Of a stretch of 64,000 nt of DNA, positions 38,588-50,021 are shown in pieces; within the stretch, counting starts at the first letter, position 1; the number at the start of each line of letters is the position of its first letter. Source of the DNA: Chelydra serpentina (lineage: Eukaryota; Chordata; Testudines; Chelydridae); contig JBAIAC010000001.1 of assembly GCA_037349315.1 (NCBI GenBank), positions 8,818,501 through 8,882,500 on the forward strand, in the 5' to 3' direction. The position numbers and the translations under genes are program-made. The notes under the pieces are model-generated. The model had not been told where the DNA came from. It did not search any database and saw nothing but the letters and a program-made list of their open reading frames with translations.

Positions 38588-38850
38588 GGGTATGCCTACA
38601 CACGAAATGAAAGTACCTGTGCTAGTTTTAATCTAGCTAGCACGGGAAACTACAATAGTGAAGATGTAGCAACACGGACTTCAGTGTGGGCTAACGACCC
38701 AAGTACAAGCCCACCTGGGACCCTGAGTATGTACGCTGGTTACTGGCCTGCAATGAAGTCTATGCTGCCACATGTTCACTATTACTATTATTCGTGCCAG
38801 CTAAATTCAAGCTAGTGCAGGTATACCTACCTGTGCTATAATCATACCTT
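38588..38850 (+). mobile_element. Harbinger-like MITE, diverged
   Basis: It opens GGGTATGCCTACACACG and contains GTGCTAGTTTTAATCTAGCTAGCACGG and, far right, AGCTAGTGCAGGTATACC, so inverted blocks face each other. It resembles GGGTATGTCTACAC-type MITEs. The right end is uncertain. Confidence 0.45.
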
Positions 38851-39825
38851 CATTTTCTGTGTTGTCATAATCTCTTTAATCATTCTTACAATGCTGCATG
38901 TTGGAAATATTAATGAGTCAGTGTTTATACAGCAGTTTGAAGATGTAAAGCACTATATAAAAATGTTAAGTATTATTAACCGTGGAGGGAGTTACCTGTC
39001 CTATTTTCCAGCTTGTTAAGATGTAGTAATAGCAGTAACTAGAAAAAATCCAAGCTCATACTAGTGGGTGCATCAAGGAATGTAGTACCCAGAATGAAGA
39101 GATAGAAAGAAAAAAAAGACAGACAACTTCTCCAACCTTTGAAAATGCTCAACTGTAGGTCTTGAAAAACAAATGATCTTAGCTGAAGAGTAGCATATGC
39201 TCTGTTTTTCAAAAGGGGTCTCTAATTTTGGATGCACAATTAAACATACATCTGGAAAGATCGTCAGTAGTGTGGTGCACCTACAGTTCTTGTTCAGCAA
39301 AATCCTGGCCCTACTGAAGTTACTGGGAGTTGTCATTCAAATAAACCTCAAATCAACTGAACTATACTGATATACATACACCAGCTGAACATCTAGTCCA
39401 TATATTTGTCAGTGCTCTACAAATAATTTTAGCACATAACAATCCCATCAAGGAAGTACATATTACCAGAACAAATCTTACTGGGTGACTGTTAAGCAAG
39501 TATTTTAAGGTATTCTAGGAAACGATCTTATAACTATCAGTAAGGCTCATTCCTCTTATTTCCTCAAAACACTATTGTACTAGCTTGTAGCTCCCAGTTA
39601 CAAACTGGGTTTGTAAAAAAACATCTGCTTCCCTTGGATGTTGTGTACACTATGATTCTACATACAACTGCCACTTTAAAGCATAGCTAGTAACTTTCCC
39701 TTCCCACATTTTTGCACATACTAGTTACTGAGGGTTTCAACATACATTCTACATGCACCAATTCTCAAACTACATTTTGTCATCAAGCAATAACAATAAA
39801 AATCACAGGTTTAAGTGTAGTAGCC
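38851..39825. other. Intronic DNA, no feature seen
   Basis: AT-rich, no exon, no assigned repeat. Confidence 0.4.
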
Positions 39826-39896
39826 GTGATGAAGTGAGTATTAACCCACGAAAGCTTATGCTGAAATAAATTTGTTAGTCTCTAAGGTGCTACAAG
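39826..39896 (+). repeat. Repeat with hammerhead-like core, copy 2
   Basis: GTGATGA (39826-39832, first base changed from C) is followed by a stem of GTGAGT against ACCCAC (one mismatch), then GAAA (39850-39853), AGC-TTAT-GCT and the shared tail AAATTTGTTAGTCTCTAAGG. The presumed cleavage-site base is G, which hammerheads do not tolerate, so this copy is probably inactive. Confidence 0.6.
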
Positions 39897-40144
39897 TTTT
39901 TCTTTCTTATTTTCGTTTTAATAAAAATCACGTGAGTCATGGCCCGAAAATGTTGGCCTGAAAACTGAATTGACCACATGCCTGCAATAACTGCAAAACA
40001 CAAAGCATTAAACCATTTTAAAGGTTTGCAATGTGGTATTAGCATATAATCTCTAAAATAAAATTTTAAAAAAGGATGCGTCCAAATTCTTCTTGGGCAG
40101 CCCAGCACTAGAGCATTGTGTCAGAAGGGGGATCAAAACACCAT

Positions 40145-41142
40145 CCCTGCAGGGAATCAAGGGACCTGAGGGTCATGGTAGATAATCAACTGAACACATG
40201 AGCTCCCAGTACAATGCTGTAGCTAAAAGGGCAGATATGATCCTTGGATGTATATTCAGGGAACTATTAAGTAAGAGTAGGAAATTGGTATTACCTCTGC
40301 ATACGGCATTAGTTAAACCATTCATGGAATACTGTGGAACACTTCAAAAAGGATTCTGATATGTTGGAAAGAGTTCAGAAAAGAGCCACAACAATGAGTT
40401 GAGGTCTGGAAAACATGCCTTCCAGTAAGAGACTAAAGAGAACCAATAGGCCTTATGGTTTACTCAAGTGAAGGTGAATTGATCATAGTAGGTGTCTCTT
40501 TAATCGAGCAGAAAAAGACAGAAATGAGATTCAGTGGCTGAATGCTAGATAAATGAGGACTAGAAAAAAGGTGCACATTTTTAACAAGGAAATAGTTAAC
40601 CACTGGAACAATTTATAATGGGATGTAGTGAATTCTCTGTCACCTAAAGTCTTGAAATAACTAGATATCCTGCTAAAAGATATGCTATACTTCAAACAGA
40701 AGATATGGGCTTCTTGCGGAAACAACTGGATGAGGTTCTATGGCAGGGATCTCAAACTCAAATCACCACGAGGGCCACATGAGAACTAGTAAATTGGCCC
40801 GAGGGCCGCATCACTGAAACCTTTTCATACAATGATACAAAAGTATAGTCAAAAATGAAAAAAACGAAGAGTAATATAATATTCTATTAAAAGTAAATGT
40901 ATTACCTTTTTAAAAACTGTAATGCAAAGAGGGGTTTTAATAAAATATAAACACTCAGTAATGTTTGGAGCTTGGCTGCCAGTGGAGTTGGCGCCTATGG
41001 CGGGCCACAGGAAATAACTCCGCGGGCCGCATGTGGCCCGCAGGCCGCATGTTTGAGACCCCTGTTCTATGGCCTATCAGGTTCTATGTGGGAGGTCTGA
41101 CCAGAGGATCACAATGGTTCCTTCTGGCCTTAGAATTTACGA
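40145..41142 (+). mobile_element. CR1-like LINE copy E, old, plus strand
   Basis: It shows the CR1 order in forward sense: GACCTGAGGGTCATGGTAGAT, ATCCTTGGATGTAT, TGGAATACTGTG, AAGAGCCACAACAATGA, CTTTAATCGAGCAGAAAAAGA and, at the end, GATCACAATGGTTCCTTCTGG. Many stops and indels. A hAT element at 40744-41064 splits it near its 3' end. Confidence 0.75.
40744..41064. mobile_element. hAT element, 321 bp, exact 8-bp target duplication
   Basis: The ends CAGGGATCTCAAACTC and CATGTTTGAGACCCCTG are inverted copies. The flanks TTCTATGG (40736-40743) and TTCTATGG (41065-41072) are identical. The inside carries repeated GGGCCGCAT-type blocks near both ends and an AT-rich middle. It sits inside the CR1 copy at 40145. 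Confidence 0.9.
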
Positions 41143-41540
41143 GGGAGTCCCTCCAATGATAAATGAAATGGTACAGCCCATGAGGTATTTGTAGGTGGGA
41201 TTGAAAAAACATTTGTTTTTACAGCAATTTTTAAGAATTCATTTTTATAACGATCTTAAAAACCATATAAAAATAAAAAGACAGCAACAGTTTTCAAGCC
41301 AGATCCAGGACTGCATTAGTGCAGCTTTCTGCTGCAAAGCACAATGTCGACATAACGAGAGGATTTCCCGTGTCGTGGCACCCTCAAAGGAAGTAGAGCT
41401 ATTGTAATGGCCCTGCATCCCTTCATCTCCCTGTGGAAGGCAGAAGGGGCACAGTGAGGTAGAAGTGTTATGTGACCAGAGGGTGGGACACATCTGCCTA
41501 AGCAGTCCCTTGGGAACACTGGCAGCCAGCACAACTTAAT
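41143..41540. other. Intronic DNA between CR1 copies
   Basis: No assigned repeat. Open frames on both strands have no recognisable similarity. Confidence 0.35.
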
Positions 41541-42475
41541 CATAGAATATTAGGGTTGGAAGAGACCTCAGGAGGTCATCTAGTTTAACCCCCTGCTCAA
41601 AGCAGGACCAACACCAACTAAATCATCCCAGCCATGGCTTTGTCAAGCCGGGCCTTAAAAACCTCTAAGGATGGAGATTCCATCACCTCCCTAGGTAACC
41701 CATTCCAGTGCTTCACCACCCTCCTAGTGCAATAGTTTTTCCTAATATCCAACCTAGACTTCCCCAACTGCAACTTGAGACCATTGCTGCTTGTTCTGTC
41801 ATCTGCCACCACGAAGAACAGCCGAGCTCCATCCTCTTTGGAACCCCCCTTCAGGTAGTTGAAGGCTGTTATCAAATCCCCCATCACTCTTCTGCAGACT
41901 AAATAAACCCAGTTCCCTCAGCCTCTCTTCATAAGTCATGTGCCCCAGCCCCTTAATCATTTTAGTTGCCCTCCGCTGGACTCTCTCCAATTTGTCCACA
42001 TCCTTTCTGTAGTGGGGGCAGGCAGGGCAAAACTGGATGCAATACTCCAGATGTGGCCTCATCAGTGCTGAATAGAGTGGAATAATCACTTCCCTCAATC
42101 TGCTGGCAATGCTCCTATTAATGCAGCCCAATATGCCATTAGCCTTCTTGGCAACAAGGGCACACTGTTGCGCATATCCAGCTTCTCATCCAGTGTAATC
42201 CCCAAGTCCTTTTCTGCAAAACTGCTGCATAGCCACTCAGTTCCCAGCCTGTAGCAGGGCATGGGATTCTTCCATCCTAAGTGCAGGACTCTGCATTTGT
42301 CCTGGTTGAACCTCATCAGATTTCTTTTGGCCCAATCCTCCAATTTGTTTAGGTCACTCTTGACACCATTCCTACCCTCCAGCATATCTACCTCTCCCCC
42401 AAGCTTAGTGTCATCCACGGACTTGCTGAGGGTGCAATGTATCCCAGCATCCAGATCATTAATCCTCTAACTTGG
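41541..42475 (-). mobile_element. CR1 LINE copy D, 5'-truncated
   Basis: Minus-strand pieces run 42418-42095 (starts DDTKLGG of motif C, then NLMRFNQDKCRVLHLG), 42131-41799 (thumb, [14 protein letters not shown] and [19 protein letters not shown]) and 41887-41618 (C-terminus, KSRLDIRKNYCTRRVVKHWN). Frames overlap with shifts, so the gene is broken. The 3' end at 41541-41609 matches the tail of the SINE at 63018. Confidence 0.9.
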
Positions 42476-45400
42476 GTGGGCAGGGGATTGGCCTGATGCA
42501 GACTGGCTTAGTATCAAGAGAGCAAAAAGAGGACTTAATGACACACACACTCCACACCCTGAGCTGTGTTAGGTAAGCCCCATGGGGTTGGAGATTGTGG
42601 GTGCACTGTCCAGCCCACACTTCTACAGGGCCACCCACTTCCTGTTCCATCTTCACCCTCTTCTGGAGAGCTGTATAATAGAGCAGTCCTGGGAAGTATT
42701 GCTGCAGAGGTAGCTGACATGCCCAGGAAGGATAAGATTCCAGAGACACAATCTGGACCCTGGTTTTTAATATTTCAAAGCCACATGGAAATTCATCCAT
42801 TTCACACTCAGTTTGTCGTTCAGATCACTGCATTCTACAATATCCAAAATATACTGGGTGTTTTTTGACACGGGATGCTGTTCTAAACAAGAACAATGTT
42901 AGAAGTATAAACAGCAATAACCACAATTGACTTTGCATATGATTTTACTGTAGCAAACAATATCTTCCTGTTAACACAGAAATGGAGGCCTTTCTTTGCG
43001 GGTTGATTATTATACGATGCCATAAAACTCTGATGGACCTGCACTCTTTTTTGCATCTGTTGCAACTTTTAAAAACCAACAGCCTCATATGCAAGATGAA
43101 AAGTTGCCGTTGCTTTCATAAACACAGTACATCTGTATCCTCTAATGGAATGCTGTTCTGTCATTTCTTACAGAAAACACTTTTCAGTGAATCACATTAA
43201 ATATCTCATGTCTCCTGGAGCAACCCCTTATGAAACTGACCTATATCCCATCAGATTCCAGGAAAGGAACAGAATGGTCACACAAGGGTGTGCCCCATCA
43301 TGCCTTTTACAACCAAGAGCAACAACTGATGCACATAAAAGGCTCAATCCTGCAAAGTGCTGAATGCCCTCAATTCCCACAGAAGTCACCTTCCTGAAAC
43401 AAGTCCAAATTGCAATCTACAAAAAAAGTACTTGATTCTGTTGCTCTCACGCAGGTGAAACACCCAAAGAATTCAACCCTCATCTAACATATCAATGTTC
43501 CCAATATCAAACATGTTTGAAATAAAAATATTCCCCCCATAAACATTTCATTGAATTGTCTTAATAATAATGAACAACTAGGGACTGGGGTGGTTAAGAG
43601 GTAGGAAACTAGCACTTACAATGAATACAAAGGTTAACACTGGACACCCACCAAACCTGCAAACATTTGTTCATTCAAGGTCGTTTTTTCAGCAGCCATG
43701 ATGAACTTTCCCACTTGAGGAGGGAAGAAGAAAACATTTAGGGCTCTTCAGGCTATAACCCTGCCCACTCCACCCTAATATTGCCCCTGCTTATCATGAG
43801 ATGATCCTGGCCATGGCTGGTATCTTATCTCTGTAATCCTCTGGGGTTAGATGGAGCCAATCTTATGGTTGTAATAGTTCTAGTGCTGTGATAAAAGATC
43901 TTTTCCTGTGAAGAAACACAGTATTTGTGGGAAGGAAAGGAATGACCACACTTGCTAATGGGAAAATGTTTATTTTCATTTGAAACAATCAAAGCAAAGC
44001 TGCAGCAACAAAAATTATAGTTGCTTTAGAGCTCTTAATAATCATTAGGCTGTGAACTGAACTGCACCCACATAAATAGTAGATGCATAATGGGGGAATT
44101 GTGCACATGAAGTACTTAGAGCCAAATTGATTCCACTGAAATCAATGGGAGTTTGGTTATTGATTTCAGGAGAGTCAGTCAAGATTTAGCACCTAGAGAT
44201 TAATTCACTCTAGTGCATAAGGCTCACAAAAAGCTCTCTACCCTACTTAAGGCCTGGGTTGAATCAATAAAGGCCTACATTCTGAATAGGTCTTGTACCT
44301 GCACTTGTGTGAAACTAGAGCCTTGGTGCTAGATTCTGCCATGCTGTTACCGGTCTGTGGTGAGGGGTGGAGGAAAGGTGTTAATATCTTCTTTCTGCTC
44401 TGCACAGTCCATATAAGGACCAAAGAAACTCCAGACCCTGAGCCCATAAAAATGCAGAGTTGGCGCCCTGCCTTCTCCATGGGGGAGCACAGTGCCCCAA
44501 AGGGGTGGGAAGGGATTAAAAGGAAGAAGGGACATAGGTCCACCCAGCCCTGTCCTGACCAGCAGAGCTCCCCATAGGGCTGTGCGCAACCTTGCATGAC
44601 GACCCCTTCAGAAAGGCTGTATCAAACTGGCACAAATGTGTATTACATTCACGAGTGAAGTCTATAAAGAACACTTATAAGTGACAGCAAATCCATTTTA
44701 AATTAAAACCATTGGCAGGCTAGCCTGTGATTCAGCTGAGCTGAGATTGTTATTCAGCAGTCCTAGCTGCTAGTGGTGATTCTGCCAGCCCTCACCCAAG
44801 TGGTATTGTACCTGTTCCACAAACTATCTCAATGAGTGAAATACACACCAGTGACAATCCCGTCGTCACGTCTCAGATACGGGCCTCTGGCAGGCAGCAT
44901 ACTTCCCTGGATCCCCTTCATCCCGATGGATCCCTAGCTGATTACACTACCTAAGGTGCAGTACTGTGTAACACATGAGATGCTTCTCAATGTAGCACAA
45001 GCTCAATTTTTGTTTGAAACATGCTACTAGGCTGTGGCATGCATCATTTGAAAAGCCAACAACGTGGCATGCTTTTCACTTCACTTACATACATGGCACA
45101 TATAACAAAATATATGAAATCACAATTGCAATAGGCAGAGAACTTTGTTTTCACTATGTGTCTGAAGAGGCTTAAATAGGTTGCTTAGTCCATCAGGAAC
45201 ATGGACTATTCTTGCTCATGAAACATGCTTTAATATTTTATGCCTCCCAGAGCATGGTCCAAATCCGAGAGTCCTGAATGAGTTTTCACTCGTCTTTTCT
45301 CGGACAAAACTGTCATTTGCTTCAATAGAAATTTTGCCTAAGGAAGGCTGAGTTAAAAAGTGAGAAAGGACTTCAGTATTGTGAGTAACTAGTGTTTGGG

Positions 45401-46504
45401 ATTAAAAACATCCTGTCTTAGTCACGCTACTCCCCATTTCTCTTATCTTTGAGCGCAGGCACCTTAAAAGTGCATATCTGCCCTTCCATGTCTTTTGAAG
45501 GAGAGCCGTATCTCACTCCACCAACAGCTGAGTGACGGATGCTGCCACCGCCCCCTCAAAGAATCTATCATTCCACTAACGCTGCTAGACATGTGTGGAT
45601 CTGAGATCACAGTCCTTTACAAGAATCTGCATAGAATTCAAAACGGGTATATAAACTCCCTCACATAAGCCACAAAGGGTGTTTCCCCATGTCCAAAAGT
45701 AGATTACTTTGTACAGCTACGTGCTTGCCAAAAATGGCATTTAGTCAAGTAAACGTGTAGAAGGCCAGGCCAATCCGTTGCTCTTTACTCTGCCTGAAGT
45801 CAGCAGGAGTTGTGTCTGGGTATGCAGTTTAGGCTCAAGTTCTAAATGTTCAATGTGCTGAATTAGGGGTATCCCACATTCTAAAATTCTTGTGTAAAAA
45901 GAAATATCTGAAGGAAAAAGACATACATATACCTTGAGTTTTTTCCAATTACTCAATTACATTTTGGTTCAATCGAGTTTATAGATTTCTTACTCCTGGT
46001 TATTGTACTAAAACCCATCGGCCAATAGCTCAGCTTTACAAATTGATACCTCTTTACTCTCTTCACACTGATTTAGTTACACTACACTCAGAACATTTTT
46101 CTGAAGATTCATCTATTTTAAAACCACTCAGACAATTTGTACAATGTAGAAAAAGACGTTTAAAAAGGAAAAGGGTTGATATTTGTGTTCTAAAATATGC
46201 TCTCTCTTTGTATTACATTTAAAGGAAACTTCGCTTTAACTGATTGTGGGCCCCTTCTCTAGTCTGGCTGAACTGTGTTCGATCCAACACTGGAGGAGAG
46301 AAAGGGCTATAAACTACCTACAGATGTCCTGATCCTGGGGCCATCCTGGCATTAGTTCCCTCCCCACAGTAAGGTCTATCTTGTGCTATCTTCTCACAGC
46401 TCCAAAGAGCTGTTGTTGCAGCAAGAGATCAGCTGAGTGCAGGGCCAAGGTGGCTATATCCTTGTTCCCTCCTTCAGCAGGGCGAGGTGGTGTCTACATC
46501 GGCT
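42476..46504. other. Intronic DNA, no gene seen
   Basis: Four kilobases without a recognisable exon. A weak GAAATCAATGGGAG hairpin core lies near 44134-44153. A short CA tract lies at 42540-42549. Frames at 42459-42868 and 44247-44597 show no known protein. Confidence 0.45.
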
Positions 46505-46508
46505 GAGG

Positions 46509-46785
46509 CTATGTCTACACTACAGAGACTATACCGACATATACCCATCAGTATAATGATGCCAGCATAGCCCCGTAGTATAGATGCAGCCTACATGCAC
46601 AGAAAGGGTTTTTCTGTCAATGTAAGAACACCACCACCTCCCTTAATGAAGTTAGCGATGTTGACAGAAGCATTCTACACTGAGGGTTTGGTCAGCCTAG
46701 CTAGGTGGGTCGGGGTTATGGTTTTTTCACACCCATGACCAACATAGCTATGCTGATGCAACTTTTCAGTAGAGACCAGGCCTGA
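46509..46785 (+). mobile_element. Harbinger-like MITE, diverged
   Basis: It opens CTATGTCTACACTACAG and closes TCAGTAGAGACCAGGCCT, like the GTCTACAC termini of the Harbinger group. The inside holds ACCGACATATACC and ATAGCTATGCTGATGC style blocks. Family by resemblance. Confidence 0.5.
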
Positions 46786-46789
46786 GTTT

Positions 46790-48570
46790 CCTCCTGCAGA
46801 AAGTGCCTGGGAAAGCCAGGTTTATGGATCAGTCATACTGCCTGAGCGATGCAGTGGGGATGCCTCGGAGCACCTGGCTCTGCACCCATCCACCAACAGT
46901 GCAGAAAACATCTAACAATCGATAGCAAAACATGGATTTGCATTAAAAACACTTTAAAATATCATGCCAGATGTGGCCAAAAATAGTATTTTCTGTTAGG
47001 TTTCTGTGACACTTTCCAAAATGTTACTGACAACACCTGGACTCTAATCCCTGCATTCAAAAGACCAGTCACTTTTGAATGACTTTAGACAGGTATTCTT
47101 GAAGAGCTGCCTTGGTCTCACATTAATCTGTAAATATGTATATTATTTAAAATTAATAAGGTTAACCCAGAGTGCTGCAAGAAGTCATCTGTAGGCAGAA
47201 TGCACTTATTGATGTCAATGATACCATGACAACCAGATAATCTGGATCTATGGAATAGATGACAATATGAAATGATTTGAACAAAATCTCATAATTGTGA
47301 TGACCAATTTAATTCTAGTGGGCATTCCAGCAGACATTTAATAGAAAGTTCATACAAGAGCTTGTAAAGTCTGTAAACTATAACAAATATACCAGTAAGT
47401 CTACTGGGTATATTTGCAAACATACTGAAACAGGTATATTGTAAGCTTTAATATTTGGCCTTTTAAAGTCATGCCAGGAATTGAGATATCAAAGAATGTG
47501 AATAGCAATTTGGCAAGGAATTTTAGAAAAAGGAATTATAGTAAAATTCATATGAGGCGTGTGCCCCATTTCTAACACAAATTACCTGACAGCTTACTAA
47601 TTATGTGCAAAGCTTATTTATGCATAAAAACATTTTTTATAGTATAAAATTGTGGTCTGACATGTAAGCTGCTATAAATGCATGTCCAAAAGTTAGACAG
47701 AAATAAACCCAGGTTATGCTGACTCAGAGACATTAGCTGAATACATTTTCTAAATTTAATCTAAAGCTCTGAACCAAACAAAGCTCTATGATAACAATTT
47801 CCTTCAACTGCAATGCAAAACTAAAAAACTTCAACATACACATTTTAACCACAGGCAATCATTTACATTCTGGAAAAAAAAGCTTATATGGGAGCATTAA
47901 ACACTGGTAGAATCAAAGGAAGATAATCCTCTTTTAAAGCAAATATTTAAAGATACCTGGAATACATTTTCAAAGCAATGTACAGGGATTTAGCTGTGTG
48001 ACTCCTGTTAATGCCAATGGAATTTTCAGAGTGCTTTGAAAGTGTACTCACTGGTTAATATTTCGATATGAAAAAAACTTTTCTGTTAATGTGGTTTTTT
48101 ATTTGTATCTCTATTTATTATACAAATCAGACTAACAAAAATATGCTTCTCCAAGATGCATTCAACTTGAGTTTTCATCTTGGCTATTAGTTTTCTTTTT
48201 ATGATGTTCCTATTCCACAGTTCAAACTGAGCTTTAACTGAAAAAAGAGAATCAGACACAAAAATATTCAGGAATAAAGTAACAAGTCATATCCCAGTAC
48301 AACATATATCCCCCACACAGTTCCATATGAAAAGCACATACAACTGAAGAATTGTCCACTCTGCTCTACTGCACTCACACTTGACAATAACAAGTTCGTT
48401 GCTCTTTTTAAAACATTGAATTAAAAGCAGTCTGATTTAAATTTAAATAATCAGTCTGTCCATTTCTCTCTCGCCTCTTCTGCTAGCCTTGAGAATGTTC
48501 TGCCATATAATACATTTGCCAAAAAGCACTAAATAAAGTCTAATCCAGAAAAAATGTGGGAGATTTTCAA
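46790..48570. other. AT-rich intronic DNA, no feature seen
   Basis: No exon, no assigned repeat; low GC throughout after 46920. Confidence 0.45.
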
Positions 48571-48620
48571 GTTAAGTGCATGAAACCCATTGGCTTTCAG
48601 TGGGAATTAGGCACTTAAAT
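48571..48620. repeat. Hairpin repeat, third copy of the 27924 type
   Basis: GTTAAGTGCATGAAACCCAT is mirrored by AGTGGGAATTAGGCACTTAA. More diverged than the other two copies. The flanking TTTTCAAG/CTTTTGAAAA extends the stem. Confidence 0.55.
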
Positions 48621-48699
48621 GCCATTTGTGCCTTTTGAAAATCTTTTACTACAGACCTTAAAAATATGTAAGCTCCTTTTTATTTAAATTTCCTACAGA

Positions 48700-48925
48700 A
48701 TTTAAAAGAAAATGGTAACCATTCTAGAAGTTTTTTGAACCATCCTAATTTAATAAAGAATTTTCTATCTGCTATGGGTTTCTATAGAATGGTTCAAAAA
48801 CCCTGATGTAGCTTTCTGTATTCTGTATAAAATTCTGTAGGTGTTTAGAGTAATTTCTATAGAAAACTGTTACATTTCTGTAGAACCATTGTTAGCTTTC
48901 TCTGTTAAATTCCACAAGACTTTTC
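48700..48925. repeat. Repeat rich in TTCTATAGAA palindromes, unassigned
   Basis: Words such as TTCTATAGAATGGTTC, TTTCTATAGAAAAC and TTTCTGTAGAACC recur, and TTTTTTGAACCATCC is mirrored by GGTTCAAAAA. It looks like an old foldback or interspersed repeat. Confidence 0.35.
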
Positions 48926-49356
48926 CACATTAGACCCTCATGTTTCCATTTAAGCACACATCTTCTGTTGCCAAGAAATAAAAAATGGTTTTCACGTTTT
49001 GCCTGCAGCATAAGTTGTCATTATGTGATCATAAGGGCACTACCCCTACTCTGGAGGGTATAAATGAAGATAAGAAAATAAGAGCAATAAACCCTTCTTT
49101 TTAAATGATGGGTTTGTTTCAGATATATGATACTACAAATTTTAGGACCATTAGGACCAAACTTCTAAGTGTGTTTGGTTTTTTACATTTTATTTTACAG
49201 TGTATACATTTTCCTCTCTCTTCCAGGAAGGCACAGATATATTAAAATAAGATGTAAAATAAACGTAGCGAGCACAAATATCTTTTCTTAGTTAGTTATT
49301 ACCAACTAACATGTTGGTTTAAGCCAACCTTTTTCTCAGGGGTGTGGGCTGAGTAA
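48926..49356. other. AT-rich intronic DNA, no feature seen
   Basis: No exon or repeat assigned. Confidence 0.35.
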
Positions 49357-49364
49357 GACTAAAC

Positions 49365-50013
49365 CAGGGGTGGGCAAACTTTTTGGCCCGAGGGCCACAT
49401 CTGGGTATGGAAATTGTATGGCGGGCCATGAATGCTCACGAAATTGGGGGTTGGGGTGTGGGCTCAAGCTGGGGGTGCGAGCTAAGGGTGGGGCCAGAAA
49501 TGAGGAGTTCGGGGTGCGGGAGGGGACTATGGGCTGGAGCAGGGGGTTGAGGTGCAGAGGGGGTGAGGACTCCAGCTGGGGTGTGGACCCTGGGGTGGGG
49601 CTGGGAATGAGGGGTTGGGGGTGCAGGAGGGTGCTCCGGGCTGGGACTGAGGGGTTCGGAGGTCGGGAGGGGGATCAGGGCTGGGGCAGGGGGTTGGGGC
49701 ATGGGAGGGGGTTGGGGTGCAGGCTCTGGGCAGCGCTTACCTCAAGCAGCCCCCAGAAGCAGGGGCATGTCCCCCCTCCGGCTCCAATGTGGAGGCGCAG
49801 CCAGGCAGCTGTGCACGCTGCCCTGTCTGCAGGCACTTGGGGCGGGAGCAGCGTGTGAAGCCCCCTGGCTGCCCTTACACATAGGAGCCAGAGGGGAGAC
49901 ATGCTGCCACTTCCAGAAGCTGCACGGAGTGGGGCAAGCCCCAGACCCCACTCCCTAGCGGGAGCTTGAGGACTGGATTAAAACATCTGGAGGGTCTAGC
50001 TTTCCCATCCCTG
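49365..50013. mobile_element. hAT element, 649 bp, exact 8-bp target duplication
   Basis: It starts CAGGGGTGGGCAAACTTT and ends TTTCCCATCCCTG. It is flanked by GACTAAAC on both sides (49357-49364, 50014-50021). The G-rich interior creates long but meaningless open frames on both strands. Non-autonomous. Confidence 0.9.
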
Positions 50014-50021
50014 GACTAAAC

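Noticed and set aside
49370..49858. 162-residue Gly-rich open frame
   Set aside because: Starts at the hAT terminus and runs through its G-rich interior; chance frame.
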